A DNA stretch of 64,000 bases from Paraburkholderia terricola (GCF_900142195.1 NZ_FRAB01000030.1:23684-87683), one strand, 5' to 3'; positions 25,092 to 36,308 are shown, numbered from the stretch's first letter. A program made the numbers and translations. Notes: generated from the sequence alone by a model not told the origin.

Positions 25092-25403
25092 TCAGGCCGC
25101 GGCAAACAATTGCTGCAGTTCGCCCGATTCGTACATTTCCATCATGATGTCCGAGCCGCCGATGAATTCGCCCTTCACGTAGAGCTGCGGAATGGTCGGC
25201 CAGTTCGAGAACTGCTTGATGCCCTGGCGGACTTCGTCGTCTTCGAGCACGTTGACGGTCTTGAACTCACCGACGCCGCACGCCTTCAGGATCTGGACGG
25301 CGCGGCCCGAAAAGCCGCACATCGGGAACTGAGCGTTGCCCTTCATGAAGAGCACGACGTTGTTCTCGTCGACGATTTGCTTGATGCGTTGTTGCGTATC
25401 CAT
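25092..25403 (-). CDS. grxD: Monothiol glutaredoxin Grx4 (GrxD)
   Basis: The 103-residue protein has the monothiol active site C29-G-F-S and the WPTIPQLYVKGEFIGGSDIMMEM block of class II glutaredoxins. Such proteins bind a [2Fe-2S] cluster with glutathione, deliver Fe-S clusters and signal iron status, often with BolA. The start at 25403 gives the standard MDTQQRIKQIV; the longer frame to 25562 reads through the prmC end. It lies between prmC and ubiX. Confidence 0.96.
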   Translation of the reverse strand: MDTQQRIKQIVDENNVVLFMKGNAQFPMCGFSGRAVQILKACGVGEFKTVNVLEDDEVRQGIKQFSNWPTIPQLYVKGEFIGGSDIMMEMYESGELQQLFAAA

Positions 25404-25518
25404 GACTGACCTTGCGGTTCCGTGATGTGTGGGGAATAGGCTGAAATGATAGCGGATTTCGGTAAGACCAGCGCCGGGCCGCTTTATCCATGCGCCGGAT
25501 AAGGCTATCCGCGAAGCG

Positions 25519-26394
25519 TCAGCCGAGCCACCGTCCGCCGCTGATTCGCTCGATACCGGCAAGATCCCGCTCCGAGCGCACCTCCTCGAAATCGCGCGCT
25601 GACAGGAGCGCGCGAACGGCTTCGGCCTGATCGTAGCCGTGTTCGATCCACAATACGCCGTTGGCGCTCAAACGTGTGGGGGCGCCACCGATAATCGCGC
25701 GGATTGCGCTGAGGCCGTCGGCTTCGTCGGTGAGCGCGCCGCGCGGCTCGAAGCGCAAGTCGCCTTCCGACAGATGCGGATCGCCGCTCGCGATATACGG
25801 CGGATTGCTCACGATCACCTCGAAGCGCAGTGCGGCGTCGAGCGAGTCGTACCAGTCGCTATGCTGGAATACCACGGCGCCGCCGGGACGGTTGGCATCC
25901 AGCAGGCGGGCGGCATTGCGGGTTGCCACCGCCAGCGCTTCCGAAGAACGGTCGAGCGCCCAAACGCGCGCGTCCGGTCGCATCGACGCAATCGCCACCG
26001 CGATAGCGCCCGTGCCGGTGCCGAGATCGAGCAAGCGCGGCCGCGGGAGCTTGTCCATCTCGCTCAGCGCGGTTTCTACAAGCAGTTCGGTTTCAGGACG
26101 CGGAATCAGCACGTCGGGCGTCACTTCGAACTCGAGCCCGAAGAATTCGCGTGCGCCGATCAGTTGCGCGACCGGCTCACCGGCTACGCGACGCGCTTCC
26201 AGCGCCCGGTAACGCTCGACCGACGCGCCCGCGAGCGGTTCATCGCCGCGCGTAATCAATTGCGTATGCCGCCAGCCGAGCACGTGCGTGAGCAGAACCC
26301 GCGCTTCGAGCGGCGGCAGCGGCGAGGCGCGCAACAGCGCGGCGGGTGTAGCCGGGCTCATCCGCGGCTCGTCTGCTTTCGTCTGCTGACTCAT
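25519..26394 (-). CDS. prmC: Peptide chain release factor N5-glutamine methyltransferase
   Basis: The 291-residue enzyme methylates the Gln of the GGQ motif in RF1 and RF2, raising termination efficiency. It has an N-terminal helical substrate-binding domain (to about residue 90), VLIPRPETE, motif I LLDLGTGTGAIAVAIA at about 121-136, and the catalytic NPPY at 197-200. It lies 7 bases downstream of prfA, its substrate gene, as in many bacteria. Confidence 0.96.
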   Translation of the reverse strand: MSQQTKADEPRMSPATPAALLRASPLPPLEARVLLTHVLGWRHTQLITRGDEPLAGASVERYRALEARRVAGEPVAQLIGAREFFGLEFEVTPDVLIPRPETELLVETALSEMDKLPRPRLLDLGTGTGAIAVAIASMRPDARVWALDRSSEALAVATRNAARLLDANRPGGAVVFQHSDWYDSLDAALRFEVIVSNPPYIASGDPHLSEGDLRFEPRGALTDEADGLSAIRAIIGGAPTRLSANGVLWIEHGYDQAEAVRALLSARDFEEVRSERDLAGIERISGGRWLG

Positions 26395-26401
26395 TCGCGC
26401 T

Positions 26402-27484
26402 TCAATCCGCGTCGCCGAGCGAGGCCAGCAGTTCAGCCTGATGCTCGCTGACGAGAGCCGCGATCAGTTCACCGAGGTCGCCGTCCATGATCGCCTCCAG
26501 GCGATACAGCGTCAGATTGATCCGATGATCCGTCAAACGCCCTTGCGGAAAGTTGTACGTGCGGATGCGTTCCGAGCGGTCGCCCGAGCCGATCAGGCTC
26601 TTGCGCGTGGCCGCTTCCTTCGCCTGCTGCTCGTGCGATTGCTTGTCCTTGATGCGCGCGGCGAGCACCTTCAGCGCGCGGTCCTTGTTCTTGTGCTGAG
26701 AGCGGTCGTCCTGGCATTCGACGACGATTCCCGTCGGCAAGTGCGTGACGCGCACCGCCGAATCGGTTTTGTTGATGTGCTGCCCGCCGGCGCCGGATGC
26801 ACGGAACGTGTCGATGCGCAGATCGGCCGGATTGATCTCGACTTCGCCGATTTCGTCCGCTTCCGGCATCACCGCGACGGTGCAAGCCGACGTGTGGATG
26901 CGGCCCTGCGTTTCGGTCGCCGGCACGCGCTGCACGCGGTGGCCGCCCGACTCGAATTTGAGCTTCGAATACGCCGCTTCGCCGGCGATCCGCACGATCA
27001 CCTCCTTATAGCCGCCGAGATCCGATTCGCTCGCCGACATCATCTCGACCTGCCAGCGATTACGTTCGGCAAAGCGCAGGTACATGCGCAGCAAGTCGCC
27101 CGCGAACAGCGCGGACTCGTCGCCGCCCGTGCCCGCACGGATTTCCAGGAAGATGTTGCGGTCGTCATTGGGATCTTTCGGCAGCAGCATTTTTTGCAGT
27201 TCGCCGCCGAGCGTGTCCATGCGTTCGCGGGCCGCGCGAATTTCTTCTTCGGCGAAATCGCGCATCGACGCGTCTGCCAGCAGTTCCTGGGCGGTCTCGG
27301 CGTCGTGCATGGCCTGGCGCCACAGCGCGTATTGCTCGACCACCGGCCCGAGCTCGGCGTGTTCGCGCGTGAGCTTGCGGTATTGGTCGAGATTCGAGGT
27401 GATGTCCTCGCGGCTCAACAGATCGTTCAGTTCGGCCAGCCGGGTAGTGAGCTGGTCGAGCTTGCGTTGCATGCTCGTTTTCAT
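26402..27484 (-). CDS. prfA: Peptide chain release factor 1
   Basis: The 360-residue RF1 recognises UAA and UAG. The codon-recognition PxT motif (PAT at 188-190) and the peptidyl-transfer GGQ motif (233-235, GAGGQHINKTDSAVR) are intact. The start at 27484 gives MKTSMQRKLDQ; translation from the internal ATG at 27472 is possible. It follows hemA and precedes prmC, the conserved hemA-prfA-prmC order. Confidence 0.97.
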   Translation of the reverse strand: MKTSMQRKLDQLTTRLAELNDLLSREDITSNLDQYRKLTREHAELGPVVEQYALWRQAMHDAETAQELLADASMRDFAEEEIRAARERMDTLGGELQKMLLPKDPNDDRNIFLEIRAGTGGDESALFAGDLLRMYLRFAERNRWQVEMMSASESDLGGYKEVIVRIAGEAAYSKLKFESGGHRVQRVPATETQGRIHTSACTVAVMPEADEIGEVEINPADLRIDTFRASGAGGQHINKTDSAVRVTHLPTGIVVECQDDRSQHKNKDRALKVLAARIKDKQSHEQQAKEAATRKSLIGSGDRSERIRTYNFPQGRLTDHRINLTLYRLEAIMDGDLGELIAALVSEHQAELLASLGDAD

Positions 27485-27606
27485 CGGACGGGTATCGGAG
27501 CGGGCTCCGGCAAGGACGGCAACTAGGGAGTGGGCGAATGCCCGGGGTAGAAGCACGTCACGGGCCACTTGCAAGTGGCGCGGACAGCGCGGCGATGATT
27601 GCGCCG

Positions 27607-28893
27607 CTAACGCTCGGAAGAACCCGAGTGTTTGTAGAAGCCGCTCATCAGTTCAATGAGCGTGTCACGGTTGTCGCTGCTCGCGCGATTGAGCGCGTGC
27701 GTGGGCCCGTGGATCAGCTTGTTGGTGAGCGCCTGTGACAGCGCCTCGAGCACGGCGGCCGGATCGTCGCCGCGCGCGAGCATCTTCTGCGCGCGTTCGA
27801 CTTCGGCGCGGCGCAGCACGTCGGCCTGCGTATGCATGTGGCGAATCACCGGCACGATGCTGCGCGCGTCGAGCCATTGCATGAAATTCTGCACGCGCGT
27901 TTCGATGATCGCCTCGGCCTGCGCGACGGCAGCCTGGCGCGACGCATTGCCTTCGCGGACGATCGCGCCGAGGTCGTCGACGGTATACAGAAAGACGTCC
28001 TCGAGCTGGCCGACTTCGGGTTCGATATCGCGCGGAACCGCCAGATCGACCATGAAGATCGGCCGGTGACGGCGCGCTTTCACGGCCCGCTCGACCGCGC
28101 CCAAGCCGATGATCGGCAAGGTGGAAGCGGTGCACGACACGATGATGTCGAACTCATGCATCCGCGTGGGCAGTTCAGAGAGGGGAATCGCCCGGCCGTT
28201 GAAGCGCTCCGCGAGCCGCGAGCCGCGCTCGGCGGTGCGGTTTGCGACCACCAGTTCGCGTGGCTGCTGCGCGGCGAAGTGCGTGGCGCACAACTCGATC
28301 ATTTCGCCGGCGCCGATGAACAGCACGCGCTGATTCGACACTTTGTCGAAGATTCGCTGCGCGAGCCGCACGGCGGCAGCCGCCATGGAAACCGACTGGG
28401 CACCGATTTCGGTGGTGCTGCGCACTTCCTTCGCGACGGCGAAGGTGCGCTGGAACAACTGGTTCAGATAAGTGCCGAGCGCGCCGGCCTCGGAAGCAGT
28501 GCGTACCGCGTCCTTCATTTGCCCGACGATTTGCGTCTCGCCTAACACCATCGAATCGAGCCCTGATGCGACCCGAAAGGCATGCCGCACAGCTTCCGAC
28601 TGCGGCAACGCATAGACGTGCGGCGCAAGTTCGTCGATAGGCAGATTGTGGTATTTCGAGAACCACTGGATCGCGGCTTCGCGCGCGGCGTGGTCGTCGG
28701 TTGCGCAATAGAGCTCGGTGCGATTACAGGTGGACAGAATCGCCGCTTCCGGCGCCGAGCGGGCCATGCGGCCGAGCCAGATGCTTTTGAAGGTGTCGAG
28801 TGCGGGCTTGATTTGTTCGAGCGGAAACGCCACGCGTTCGCGCAAGGCGACAGGCGCGGTGTGGTGATTGATTCCGATCGTTAGAAGCTGCAT
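27607..28893 (-). CDS. hemA: Glutamyl-tRNA reductase
   Basis: The 428-residue enzyme reduces glutamyl-tRNA to glutamate-1-semialdehyde, the first step of C5-pathway haem synthesis. It shows GINHHTAPVALRER at the N-terminus, the catalytic Cys56 in LSTCNRTELYC, an NADPH-binding domain with LFIGAGEMIELCA, and the C-terminal dimerisation helix. It is the promoter-proximal gene of the series leading to prfA, prmC, grxD and ubiX; a TATAAT -10 box lies about 26 bases before the ATG. Confidence 0.97.
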   Translation of the reverse strand: MQLLTIGINHHTAPVALRERVAFPLEQIKPALDTFKSIWLGRMARSAPEAAILSTCNRTELYCATDDHAAREAAIQWFSKYHNLPIDELAPHVYALPQSEAVRHAFRVASGLDSMVLGETQIVGQMKDAVRTASEAGALGTYLNQLFQRTFAVAKEVRSTTEIGAQSVSMAAAAVRLAQRIFDKVSNQRVLFIGAGEMIELCATHFAAQQPRELVVANRTAERGSRLAERFNGRAIPLSELPTRMHEFDIIVSCTASTLPIIGLGAVERAVKARRHRPIFMVDLAVPRDIEPEVGQLEDVFLYTVDDLGAIVREGNASRQAAVAQAEAIIETRVQNFMQWLDARSIVPVIRHMHTQADVLRRAEVERAQKMLARGDDPAAVLEALSQALTNKLIHGPTHALNRASSDNRDTLIELMSGFYKHSGSSER

Positions 28894-28918
28894 ATGGGGG
28901 GCTATGGTTTAGCTCAAT

Positions 28919-28924
28919 ATTATA
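28919..28924 (-). promoter_or_regulatory. -10 box upstream of hemA
   Basis: The minus strand carries a perfect TATAAT at 28924-28919, placing a transcription start near 28912 and a leader of about 19 bases before the hemA ATG. The -35 region (around 28942-28947) is only weakly like the consensus. Confidence 0.55.
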
Positions 28925-28955
28925 GCGTTTTCACCATTCTTACATTGAGCCCGCG

Positions 28956-29666
28956 TCATGCAGCTTCCGCGGCGACCTCCGGCGGGAGCGCGTCGAGTTG
29001 GTAGCCGTAGCCATATAGCGGCGTTAGGCAATAGCCGTGCTCGGGGCGTAACTGCAATTTGGTCCGCACGCGCGACGCATGCGTGTCGACGGTACGCGAC
29101 CGTACGTCGCGCCGGCACGCCCAGACGGTTTCGAGGATGTGCGCGCGCGATACCGGCCGCGACAGATTGTTGAAGAGCAGGCGCGCGAAGCGGAATTCCT
29201 TCGGCGTCAGCGTGACCGTTTGATCACGGAAAGTGACGCCCAGTTGCGCTGCGTCGAACGCGTAGCCGCCGATGACGTCGCGCCGCCGGTTGGGCGGGCG
29301 CCGCAGGCCGGCGCGCCGCAGCAGGGCGTCGACCCGCGCCAGCATCTCCGGGCCGCTGACCGGTTTGCTGACGCAGTCGTCGGCGCCCGCGTGCAGCGCG
29401 GCCACGATCTGGCTTTCGCGCGGCGCCGACATCAGCACGATCACCGGCAAGCTGGGCAGGATGGCGCGGGCGCGGGCGATCACGTCTTCGGCGGAATGGT
29501 CGCCGGCCCAGCTTTCGGTGATGAGAAGGTCGAAGAATTCGTCCGCCGCGCGGCTCAGAAACGGTGTGCTCGCGGTGAAGTGCTGGCACACATGGCCGCC
29601 GGCGAAAATCAACTGGCCGACCAGCTTGGCGTGGCGCAGGTCCGGCTCGATGAGGGCGATTCGCAT
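28956..29666 (-). CDS. OmpR-type response regulator with atypical receiver
   Basis: The 236-residue protein pairs a receiver domain (1-120) with an OmpR/PhoB winged-helix domain (about 128-225; GVTFRDQTVTLTPKEFRFARLLF). The receiver keeps the switch Ser80 and Lys101, but the phospho-acceptor position has Glu51 (FDLLITESW, normally an Asp), and the usual acidic pair near the N-terminus reads E7-P8. It may therefore act without phosphorylation, possibly locked on. No histidine kinase gene is adjacent. The tail after the wing (PPEVAAEAA) is short. Confidence 0.9.
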   Translation of the reverse strand: MRIALIEPDLRHAKLVGQLIFAGGHVCQHFTASTPFLSRAADEFFDLLITESWAGDHSAEDVIARARAILPSLPVIVLMSAPRESQIVAALHAGADDCVSKPVSGPEMLARVDALLRRAGLRRPPNRRRDVIGGYAFDAAQLGVTFRDQTVTLTPKEFRFARLLFNNLSRPVSRAHILETVWACRRDVRSRTVDTHASRVRTKLQLRPEHGYCLTPLYGYGYQLDALPPEVAAEAA

Positions 29667-29870
29667 GGCGTGCTGTCAGCTTGGCAATCAGCAGGAACCA
29701 GGTTTTCTCGTAAGGCTTACAGCTTGCCTAACATCACCCCGACCCCTAAACTCAACCGCTATGCGGAAAGCGCCGTGCTGAACCTCTAGAGTTAATGAGA
29801 CAAGAATGCTAGCTGTCCAGTCCCCCTGCGCCCATGAGATAAATCTGAAACTGCGCGAGACCCGCCGCTA

Positions 29871-30125
29871 ATGGGTTGGCCCGGAATTGTGGTTCTGGGG
29901 TCGGCGATCGGCCTTGCGGGCTGGTGGCTGCATCCGCTGCGCCGTTCGAGCCGAACCCGATGGTGGGTGGCGCTCCTGACCGGACTGCTCGGCGCCGCTA
30001 TCGCGCGCATGGCCGGCAACGTGACTGGTCTCTTCCATGACGGCGATCTGCTCGAATGGCCGGTGTGTACCGGCATCGCGTTGATCGCCGTTGCCGTGAC
30101 GGTCGGCTTGCTGTCCCGTCGATGA
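29871..30125 (+). CDS. Small integral membrane protein (GlsB/YeaQ-like)
   Basis: The 84-residue protein has three hydrophobic segments (about 3-20, 32-48 and 66-80) with Gly-rich helices and an Arg-rich loop, resembling the small transglycosylase-associated (YeaQ/GlsB) membrane family, whose role is unclear. It ends 20 bases before the aminopeptidase P gene start. No good ribosome site is seen before the ATG, so the exact start is uncertain. Confidence 0.6.
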   Translation: MGWPGIVVLGSAIGLAGWWLHPLRRSSRTRWWVALLTGLLGAAIARMAGNVTGLFHDGDLLEWPVCTGIALIAVAVTVGLLSRR

Positions 30126-30144
30126 ATATTTGCAGGTGACTCTG

Positions 30145-31959
30145 ATGAATGCCCGACTCCCCGAAACCTCCCCCATCCCCGAACGGCTTGCCACACTTCG
30201 CAACGTCATGGCGCGCGAAGGCGTCGCCGCCTACCTGGTGCCGTCCGCTGATCCGCATTTGTCTGAATACTTACCGGGCCGTTGGCAGGGCCGGGAGTGG
30301 CTGTCGGGTTTCACCGGCTCGGCCGGTACGCTGATCGTGACCGCCGATTTCGCGGGCGTCTGGACCGACAGCCGCTATTGGGAGCAGGCCAATGCGCAAC
30401 TGGCCGGCACCGGCGTCCAGTTGATGAAGATGACCGGCGGCCAGCAGACCGCCCCGCATTTCGATTGGCTCGCGCAGAACGTGGCGGCGGGCGCCACGGT
30501 CGGCGTGGACGGCGCGGTGCTCGGCGTGGCGGCGGCGCGCGCCCTGACCCAGGCGCTCACCGCGCACGGCGTGAAGCTGCGTACCGACGTCGACCTGTTC
30601 GACGCAATCTGGCCGCAGCGTCCGTCGCTGCCGGCCGACGCCGTGTTCGAGCACGCCGCGCCGCATGCGAGCGTCGCGCGTTCGGAAAAGCTCGCGCAGA
30701 TTCGCCGCGCGATGGCGGAAAAGGGCGCGCAATGGCATTTCGTCTCCACGCTCGACGACCTAGCGTGGCTGCTCAACCTGCGCGGCGCCGACGTGAGCTA
30801 CAACCCGGTGTTCGTGGCGCATGCGCTGATCGGCGTCGACCACGCGTCGCTTTTCGTCGCCGACGGCAAGGTGCCGCAGGCGTTGGCCGACGCGCTGGCG
30901 CGCGACGGTATCAGCGTGGAACCGTATGCAAAGGCCGCAAACGCGCTGGCCGCGCTGCCCGCCGGCAGCACGCTGCTGATCGATCCGCGCCGCATCACCT
31001 ACGGTTCGCTCCAGTCGGTGCCGTCAACGGTAACGGTGGTCGAGGCGGTCAACCCGTCGACCTTTTTCAAGTCGCGCAAGACCGAGGCCGAAGCCGCCCA
31101 CGTGCGCGAGACGATGGAGCAGGACGGCGCGGCGCTCGCCGAGTTTTTCACATGGTTCGAAGGCGCGTTGGGCCGCGAAACTATTACGGAACTGACCATC
31201 GACGAACGCCTCACGGCGGCTCGCGCGCGCCGTCCCGGCTTCGTGTCGCTGAGCTTCGCGACGATCGCGGGCTTCAACGCGAACGGCGCGATGCCGCACT
31301 ATCGCGCCACCGAGGAATCGCATTCGGTGATCGAGGGCAACGGCCTGTTGTTGATCGATTCCGGCGCGCAGTATCTGAGCGGCACCACCGACATCACGCG
31401 CGTCGTGCCGATCGGCACCCTCAGCGCGGCACAGCGGCGCGATTTCACGATCGTGCTGAAAGGCACGATGGCTTTGTCGCGCGCGAAATTCCCGCGCGGC
31501 ATCCGCTCGCCGATGCTCGACGCGATCGCCCGCGCGCCGATCTGGGAAGCCGGCGCCGACTACGGTCACGGCACCGGTCACGGCGTGGGTTACTTCCTCA
31601 ACGTGCATGAAGGCCCGCAGGTGATTTCGCACTATGCGCCGGCCGAACCGTGGACCGCGATGGAAGAGGGCATGATCACCTCGGTCGAGCCGGGCATCTA
31701 CCGTCCAGGCAAGTGGGGCGTGCGGATCGAAAACCTCGTGCTGAATGTGCCCGCGGAACACACGGAGTTCGGCGACTTCCTCAAGTTCGAGACGCTCACG
31801 CTGTGCCCGATCGACACGCGTTGCCTCGATCTGGCGCTGCTGCGCGAGGACGAACGCGCGTGGCTCAACGCGTACCACGACACGGTGCGCACGCGTTTGT
31901 GGCCGCACGTGTCGGGCGACGTCCGCGCATGGCTGGAACTGCGCACGCAACCCATCTGA
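30145..31959 (+). CDS. Xaa-Pro aminopeptidase (M24B family)
   Basis: The 604-residue protein is a long aminopeptidase P with two creatinase-like N-terminal domains and a C-terminal pita-bread catalytic domain. The dimetal ligands can be traced: Asp in LLIDSGAQYLSGTTDITR (two), His in GTGHGVGYFLNVHEG, Glu in ITSVEPGIY and Glu in RIENLVL. It removes N-terminal residues that precede proline, probably in the cytosol. The ATG at 30145 is chosen over a TTG at 30130, with AGGTG upstream. Confidence 0.94.
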   Translation: MNARLPETSPIPERLATLRNVMAREGVAAYLVPSADPHLSEYLPGRWQGREWLSGFTGSAGTLIVTADFAGVWTDSRYWEQANAQLAGTGVQLMKMTGGQQTAPHFDWLAQNVAAGATVGVDGAVLGVAAARALTQALTAHGVKLRTDVDLFDAIWPQRPSLPADAVFEHAAPHASVARSEKLAQIRRAMAEKGAQWHFVSTLDDLAWLLNLRGADVSYNPVFVAHALIGVDHASLFVADGKVPQALADALARDGISVEPYAKAANALAALPAGSTLLIDPRRITYGSLQSVPSTVTVVEAVNPSTFFKSRKTEAEAAHVRETMEQDGAALAEFFTWFEGALGRETITELTIDERLTAARARRPGFVSLSFATIAGFNANGAMPHYRATEESHSVIEGNGLLLIDSGAQYLSGTTDITRVVPIGTLSAAQRRDFTIVLKGTMALSRAKFPRGIRSPMLDAIARAPIWEAGADYGHGTGHGVGYFLNVHEGPQVISHYAPAEPWTAMEEGMITSVEPGIYRPGKWGVRIENLVLNVPAEHTEFGDFLKFETLTLCPIDTRCLDLALLREDERAWLNAYHDTVRTRLWPHVSGDVRAWLELRTQPI

Positions 31960-31990
31960 TCGCCGCAATTGCGTGGCTTACGGAGAGTGC

Positions 31991-32614
31991 ATGGCAATCA
32001 AGGCAGTCGTGTTCGATTTCGGCGGCGTGCTGATCGACTGGAGCCCCGAGTATCTTTATCGTCAGCTGATTCCTGACGAAGCTGAGCGCCGCTGGTTTCT
32101 CACCCACGTTTGTTCGATGGACTGGGTGATCCGTCAGGATGGCGGCCAGCCGATCGTCGAGGCCACGAACGAATTGATCGCCAGGTTTCCCGATCACGAA
32201 CCGCTGATCCGCGCGTTCTACGAGCGCTGGCACGAGATGGTCGCCGGCGTGCTGGAAGAGGGCGTCGCGATCATGGAAAAACTCGAAGCCGCCGACGTGC
32301 CGCTGTTCGGGCTGACGAACTGGTCGGCGGAGACGTTTCCGTATGCGTGGGAGCATTACCCTGCGCTGCGGCGGTTTCGCGACATCATCGTGTCGGGGCG
32401 GGTGGGGCTCGTGAAGCCCGATCCGGCGATCTTCGCGGCAATGCGTGAGCGGATCGAGCTACAAATGCCGGGCATCGAGCCCGGCGAACTCGTCTTCATC
32501 GACGACAACCAGAAGAATGCGGAAGCGGCAATCGCGCTCGGTTGGCATGGCGTGCATCACATCAGCGCCGCGCAAACCGAAGCGAAGCTGCGCGAGTTGG
32601 GGCTGCCGGTTTAA
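31991..32614 (+). CDS. HAD-superfamily hydrolase, subfamily IA
   Basis: The 207-residue protein has HAD motif I as VVFDFGGVLIDW (nucleophile D9; the usual second Asp is Gly), a helical cap, motif II GLTNWS, motif III Lys in LVKPDPAIF and motif IV VFIDDNQKNAEAA. The DxG form of motif I is found in YihX-like and epoxide-hydrolase-N-like members, which act as small-molecule phosphatases. A GGAG ribosome site precedes the ATG. It starts 31 bases after the aminopeptidase gene, so the two may be co-transcribed. Confidence 0.9.
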   Translation: MAIKAVVFDFGGVLIDWSPEYLYRQLIPDEAERRWFLTHVCSMDWVIRQDGGQPIVEATNELIARFPDHEPLIRAFYERWHEMVAGVLEEGVAIMEKLEAADVPLFGLTNWSAETFPYAWEHYPALRRFRDIIVSGRVGLVKPDPAIFAAMRERIELQMPGIEPGELVFIDDNQKNAEAAIALGWHGVHHISAAQTEAKLRELGLPV

Positions 32615-32691
32615 GCAAGGGGTGTTATTCGGGCGAAGCGGCGACGCAACGCGTTTGCGCTCTCGCCGCTGTCTGCTTGTGCTTTTCTTCA

Positions 32692-33816
32692 CTACTGCCC
32701 CAGCAGATTCTTCAACGCGTTACCCAACCCTTTCACCGTTTCCCCCGCGCCTTTCGCGACGCCCTCGACGCTTACGCCCAACGCTTTGGCAAACCCGGCG
32801 GCAATGCGCGTCATCAGACTTTCCTGCACCGAGAACTTCGGGTCGCGCAGATTTCCATCCAGCACGAAATGCAGCGTGATGTCGTCGTTGCGCGCCTTGA
32901 GCGCCGCGACCGCCGCTTTCGTGGGAATCGACATGAAGGTGTCGAGCGGATTGCCGCTCTCGGCGAGTTGCAGACCGTGGACCGTCATCGTGCCGGGCGC
33001 GTGCAACTGGTCATTGCGCACCGTCGACTCGACGGTGAGATCGATCGTGCCGCCCGTCACTTGCGCCTTCGCGCCGGCCTTTTTCAGCAGGTACGGATCG
33101 AGCATCACCACATCGACGCCATGTAGTTTGCTGACGGTTTGCGAGTCCTTGTTCGCGACCTTGATCCAGCCGCCGAACGACACCGTGCCGGTATGCGCCG
33201 GGCCTTTGATCGACCCGGTGACGTCGACGCTGGTCGGCTCGCTGAGCGCCGGCAGATGCAGGTGATCGACGGTGGCATTGGCGTTGCTGACCGTCACTTT
33301 GAAAGCGGGCGGGCCGACCGTCATGTCGTGGAAATGGACGTTGCCCTGCTCGAAGCGAATGTGATCGACCAGTTTTTCACGCGATGCCGGCGCGGCGCTG
33401 CGGCCGGCGTCGTCCTTGCCGTCGGCGTTGAACGACTGGCGCAGATTCGGCAGCAAGCGGATCGTGCCGTCCTTGCTGCGCAACACCGCCATGTCGAAGC
33501 CGCGCACCACCACGCTGCGGATATGCATACGCCGCGCGATCAGGTCGCGGATATCGGGCGTGAGGATGATTTCGTCGGCTCGGAGCGGATCGCCGGCGGG
33601 CCAACCGGGCGGCGCCTTGAGCAGAACGTGACTGAGATGAACGGAGGTCAGACCGACGCGGATGCTTTCCGCGCTGCCAAGCGGACCGAGCGCCGCGATC
33701 ACACGTTCCTTGACTTCGCGCTGCTCGAATTGCAGCGCGCCGACCACGGCGACGATCAGCACCAGCAGCACACCGCCCATCGAAACGAGCCAGCGCTTGC
33801 CCTTGGACATCGCCAT
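32692..33816 (-). CDS. AsmA/DUF748-like membrane-anchored protein
   Basis: The 374-residue protein begins with a short basic head and one membrane helix (about 8-27), followed by a periplasmic region rich in beta strands. Its repeated patterns (VTGSIKGPAHTGTVSFGG, VTGGTIDLTVEST, GTMTVHGLQLAESG) fit AsmA/DUF748-like proteins, which are linked to outer-membrane lipid and protein homeostasis. The C-terminal 40 residues form a Gly/Lys helix. The start at 33816 has a GGAGG ribosome site; longer versions upstream are Arg-rich and unlikely. Confidence 0.75.
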   Translation of the reverse strand: MAMSKGKRWLVSMGGVLLVLIVAVVGALQFEQREVKERVIAALGPLGSAESIRVGLTSVHLSHVLLKAPPGWPAGDPLRADEIILTPDIRDLIARRMHIRSVVVRGFDMAVLRSKDGTIRLLPNLRQSFNADGKDDAGRSAAPASREKLVDHIRFEQGNVHFHDMTVGPPAFKVTVSNANATVDHLHLPALSEPTSVDVTGSIKGPAHTGTVSFGGWIKVANKDSQTVSKLHGVDVVMLDPYLLKKAGAKAQVTGGTIDLTVESTVRNDQLHAPGTMTVHGLQLAESGNPLDTFMSIPTKAAVAALKARNDDITLHFVLDGNLRDPKFSVQESLMTRIAAGFAKALGVSVEGVAKGAGETVKGLGNALKNLLGQ

Positions 33817-34025
33817 GCCTGCCTCCTCGTCACCGCGTCGTGCGGTGCGGCTGTGATCGCAACGGTCCGACGCATGCTCCGACTGACGCAACGGCGGCAT
33901 TCCGCCTGAACCTGAGATCACGCCGTGGCGAGCAACGCGCGTGCCCCGCCGCCTGACAAAAAACGCCGACGAATGCCGGCGTGCAGCGGTGAGCGCAACA
34001 GCGGGCCACACGCCGGCCGCGCTCG

Positions 34026-34061
34026 AAAAAACGGCCCACCCGCCAACCGGCGAGCGGGCCG
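34026..34061 (-). terminator. Terminator after ettA
   Basis: Read on the minus strand, CGGCCCGCTCGCC pairs with GGCGGGTGGGCCG (mostly complementary) around a 4-base loop and runs into six T. It begins about 13 bases after the ettA stop. Confidence 0.85.
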
Positions 34062-34073
34062 CGGCGTCAGGGC

Positions 34074-35741
<1,668 letters not shown>

Positions 35742-36008
35742 TTGCTTGCAATAGACGTTGACGACGCCGGCCGCATCGAGGGCGGGCTGCCGTGGGTGGA
35801 TGGGTAATCGGTGTTAGGGCCGGGCAGTGTGCCCGGCGCCGGCCGGCGCGGCATGGTGTGCGGCGTCGAACTGCGCGACGCCCCGCGCGCGGGCGGGTGG
35901 TTCAGGTGGCATTGTACTTCGCGGTGAGGGCGGGGCGGCAGGGTCGATTGCCGTGAGCTTGGCGCTGAGCGCGGTTCACGCGCCTTCGGCAACGTCGAAG
36001 CGCGGAAC

Positions 36009-36308
36009 TCAAAGCCAGTCCGCGACGCCGCCGTGCCGTGAACAGGTGCCGCTGCGATGCCGGCTAAAGCTGTAGGTGCCGTCGCGGCAGCGCGCGGTGG
36101 CGCCTTGCGGCACCTTGCCGGACAGGGAGCGGGCCGGCGCGTGAACCGTGTTGCCGTCGCGGTTGGTGTAGCTGTCGTGATTGCTGAGGTTGGATTCGTC
36201 GGGTGAGGTGCCCGGAGCGACGTAGGCAAACGCCGACGAGGCGCTGAACAGCAGGGCCACCGCGATGGCGGCGTAAGCACGGAAAGGGCTAACGGTGACG
36301 CTTTTCAT
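36009..36308 (-). CDS. Exported DUF3761 protein
   Basis: The 99-residue protein has a signal peptide (about 1-28, ending SSAFAYVAP) and a small domain matching DUF3761: YTNRDGNTVHAPARS, then ATARCRDGTYSFSRHRSGTCSRHGG, whose two Cys could form a disulphide in the periplasm. The domain is found alone or at the end of larger secreted proteins; its function is unknown. An AAGGAG ribosome site precedes the ATG. It lies 45 bases after ugpC in the same direction. Confidence 0.85.
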   Translation of the reverse strand: MKSVTVSPFRAYAAIAVALLFSASSAFAYVAPGTSPDESNLSNHDSYTNRDGNTVHAPARSLSGKVPQGATARCRDGTYSFSRHRSGTCSRHGGVADWL

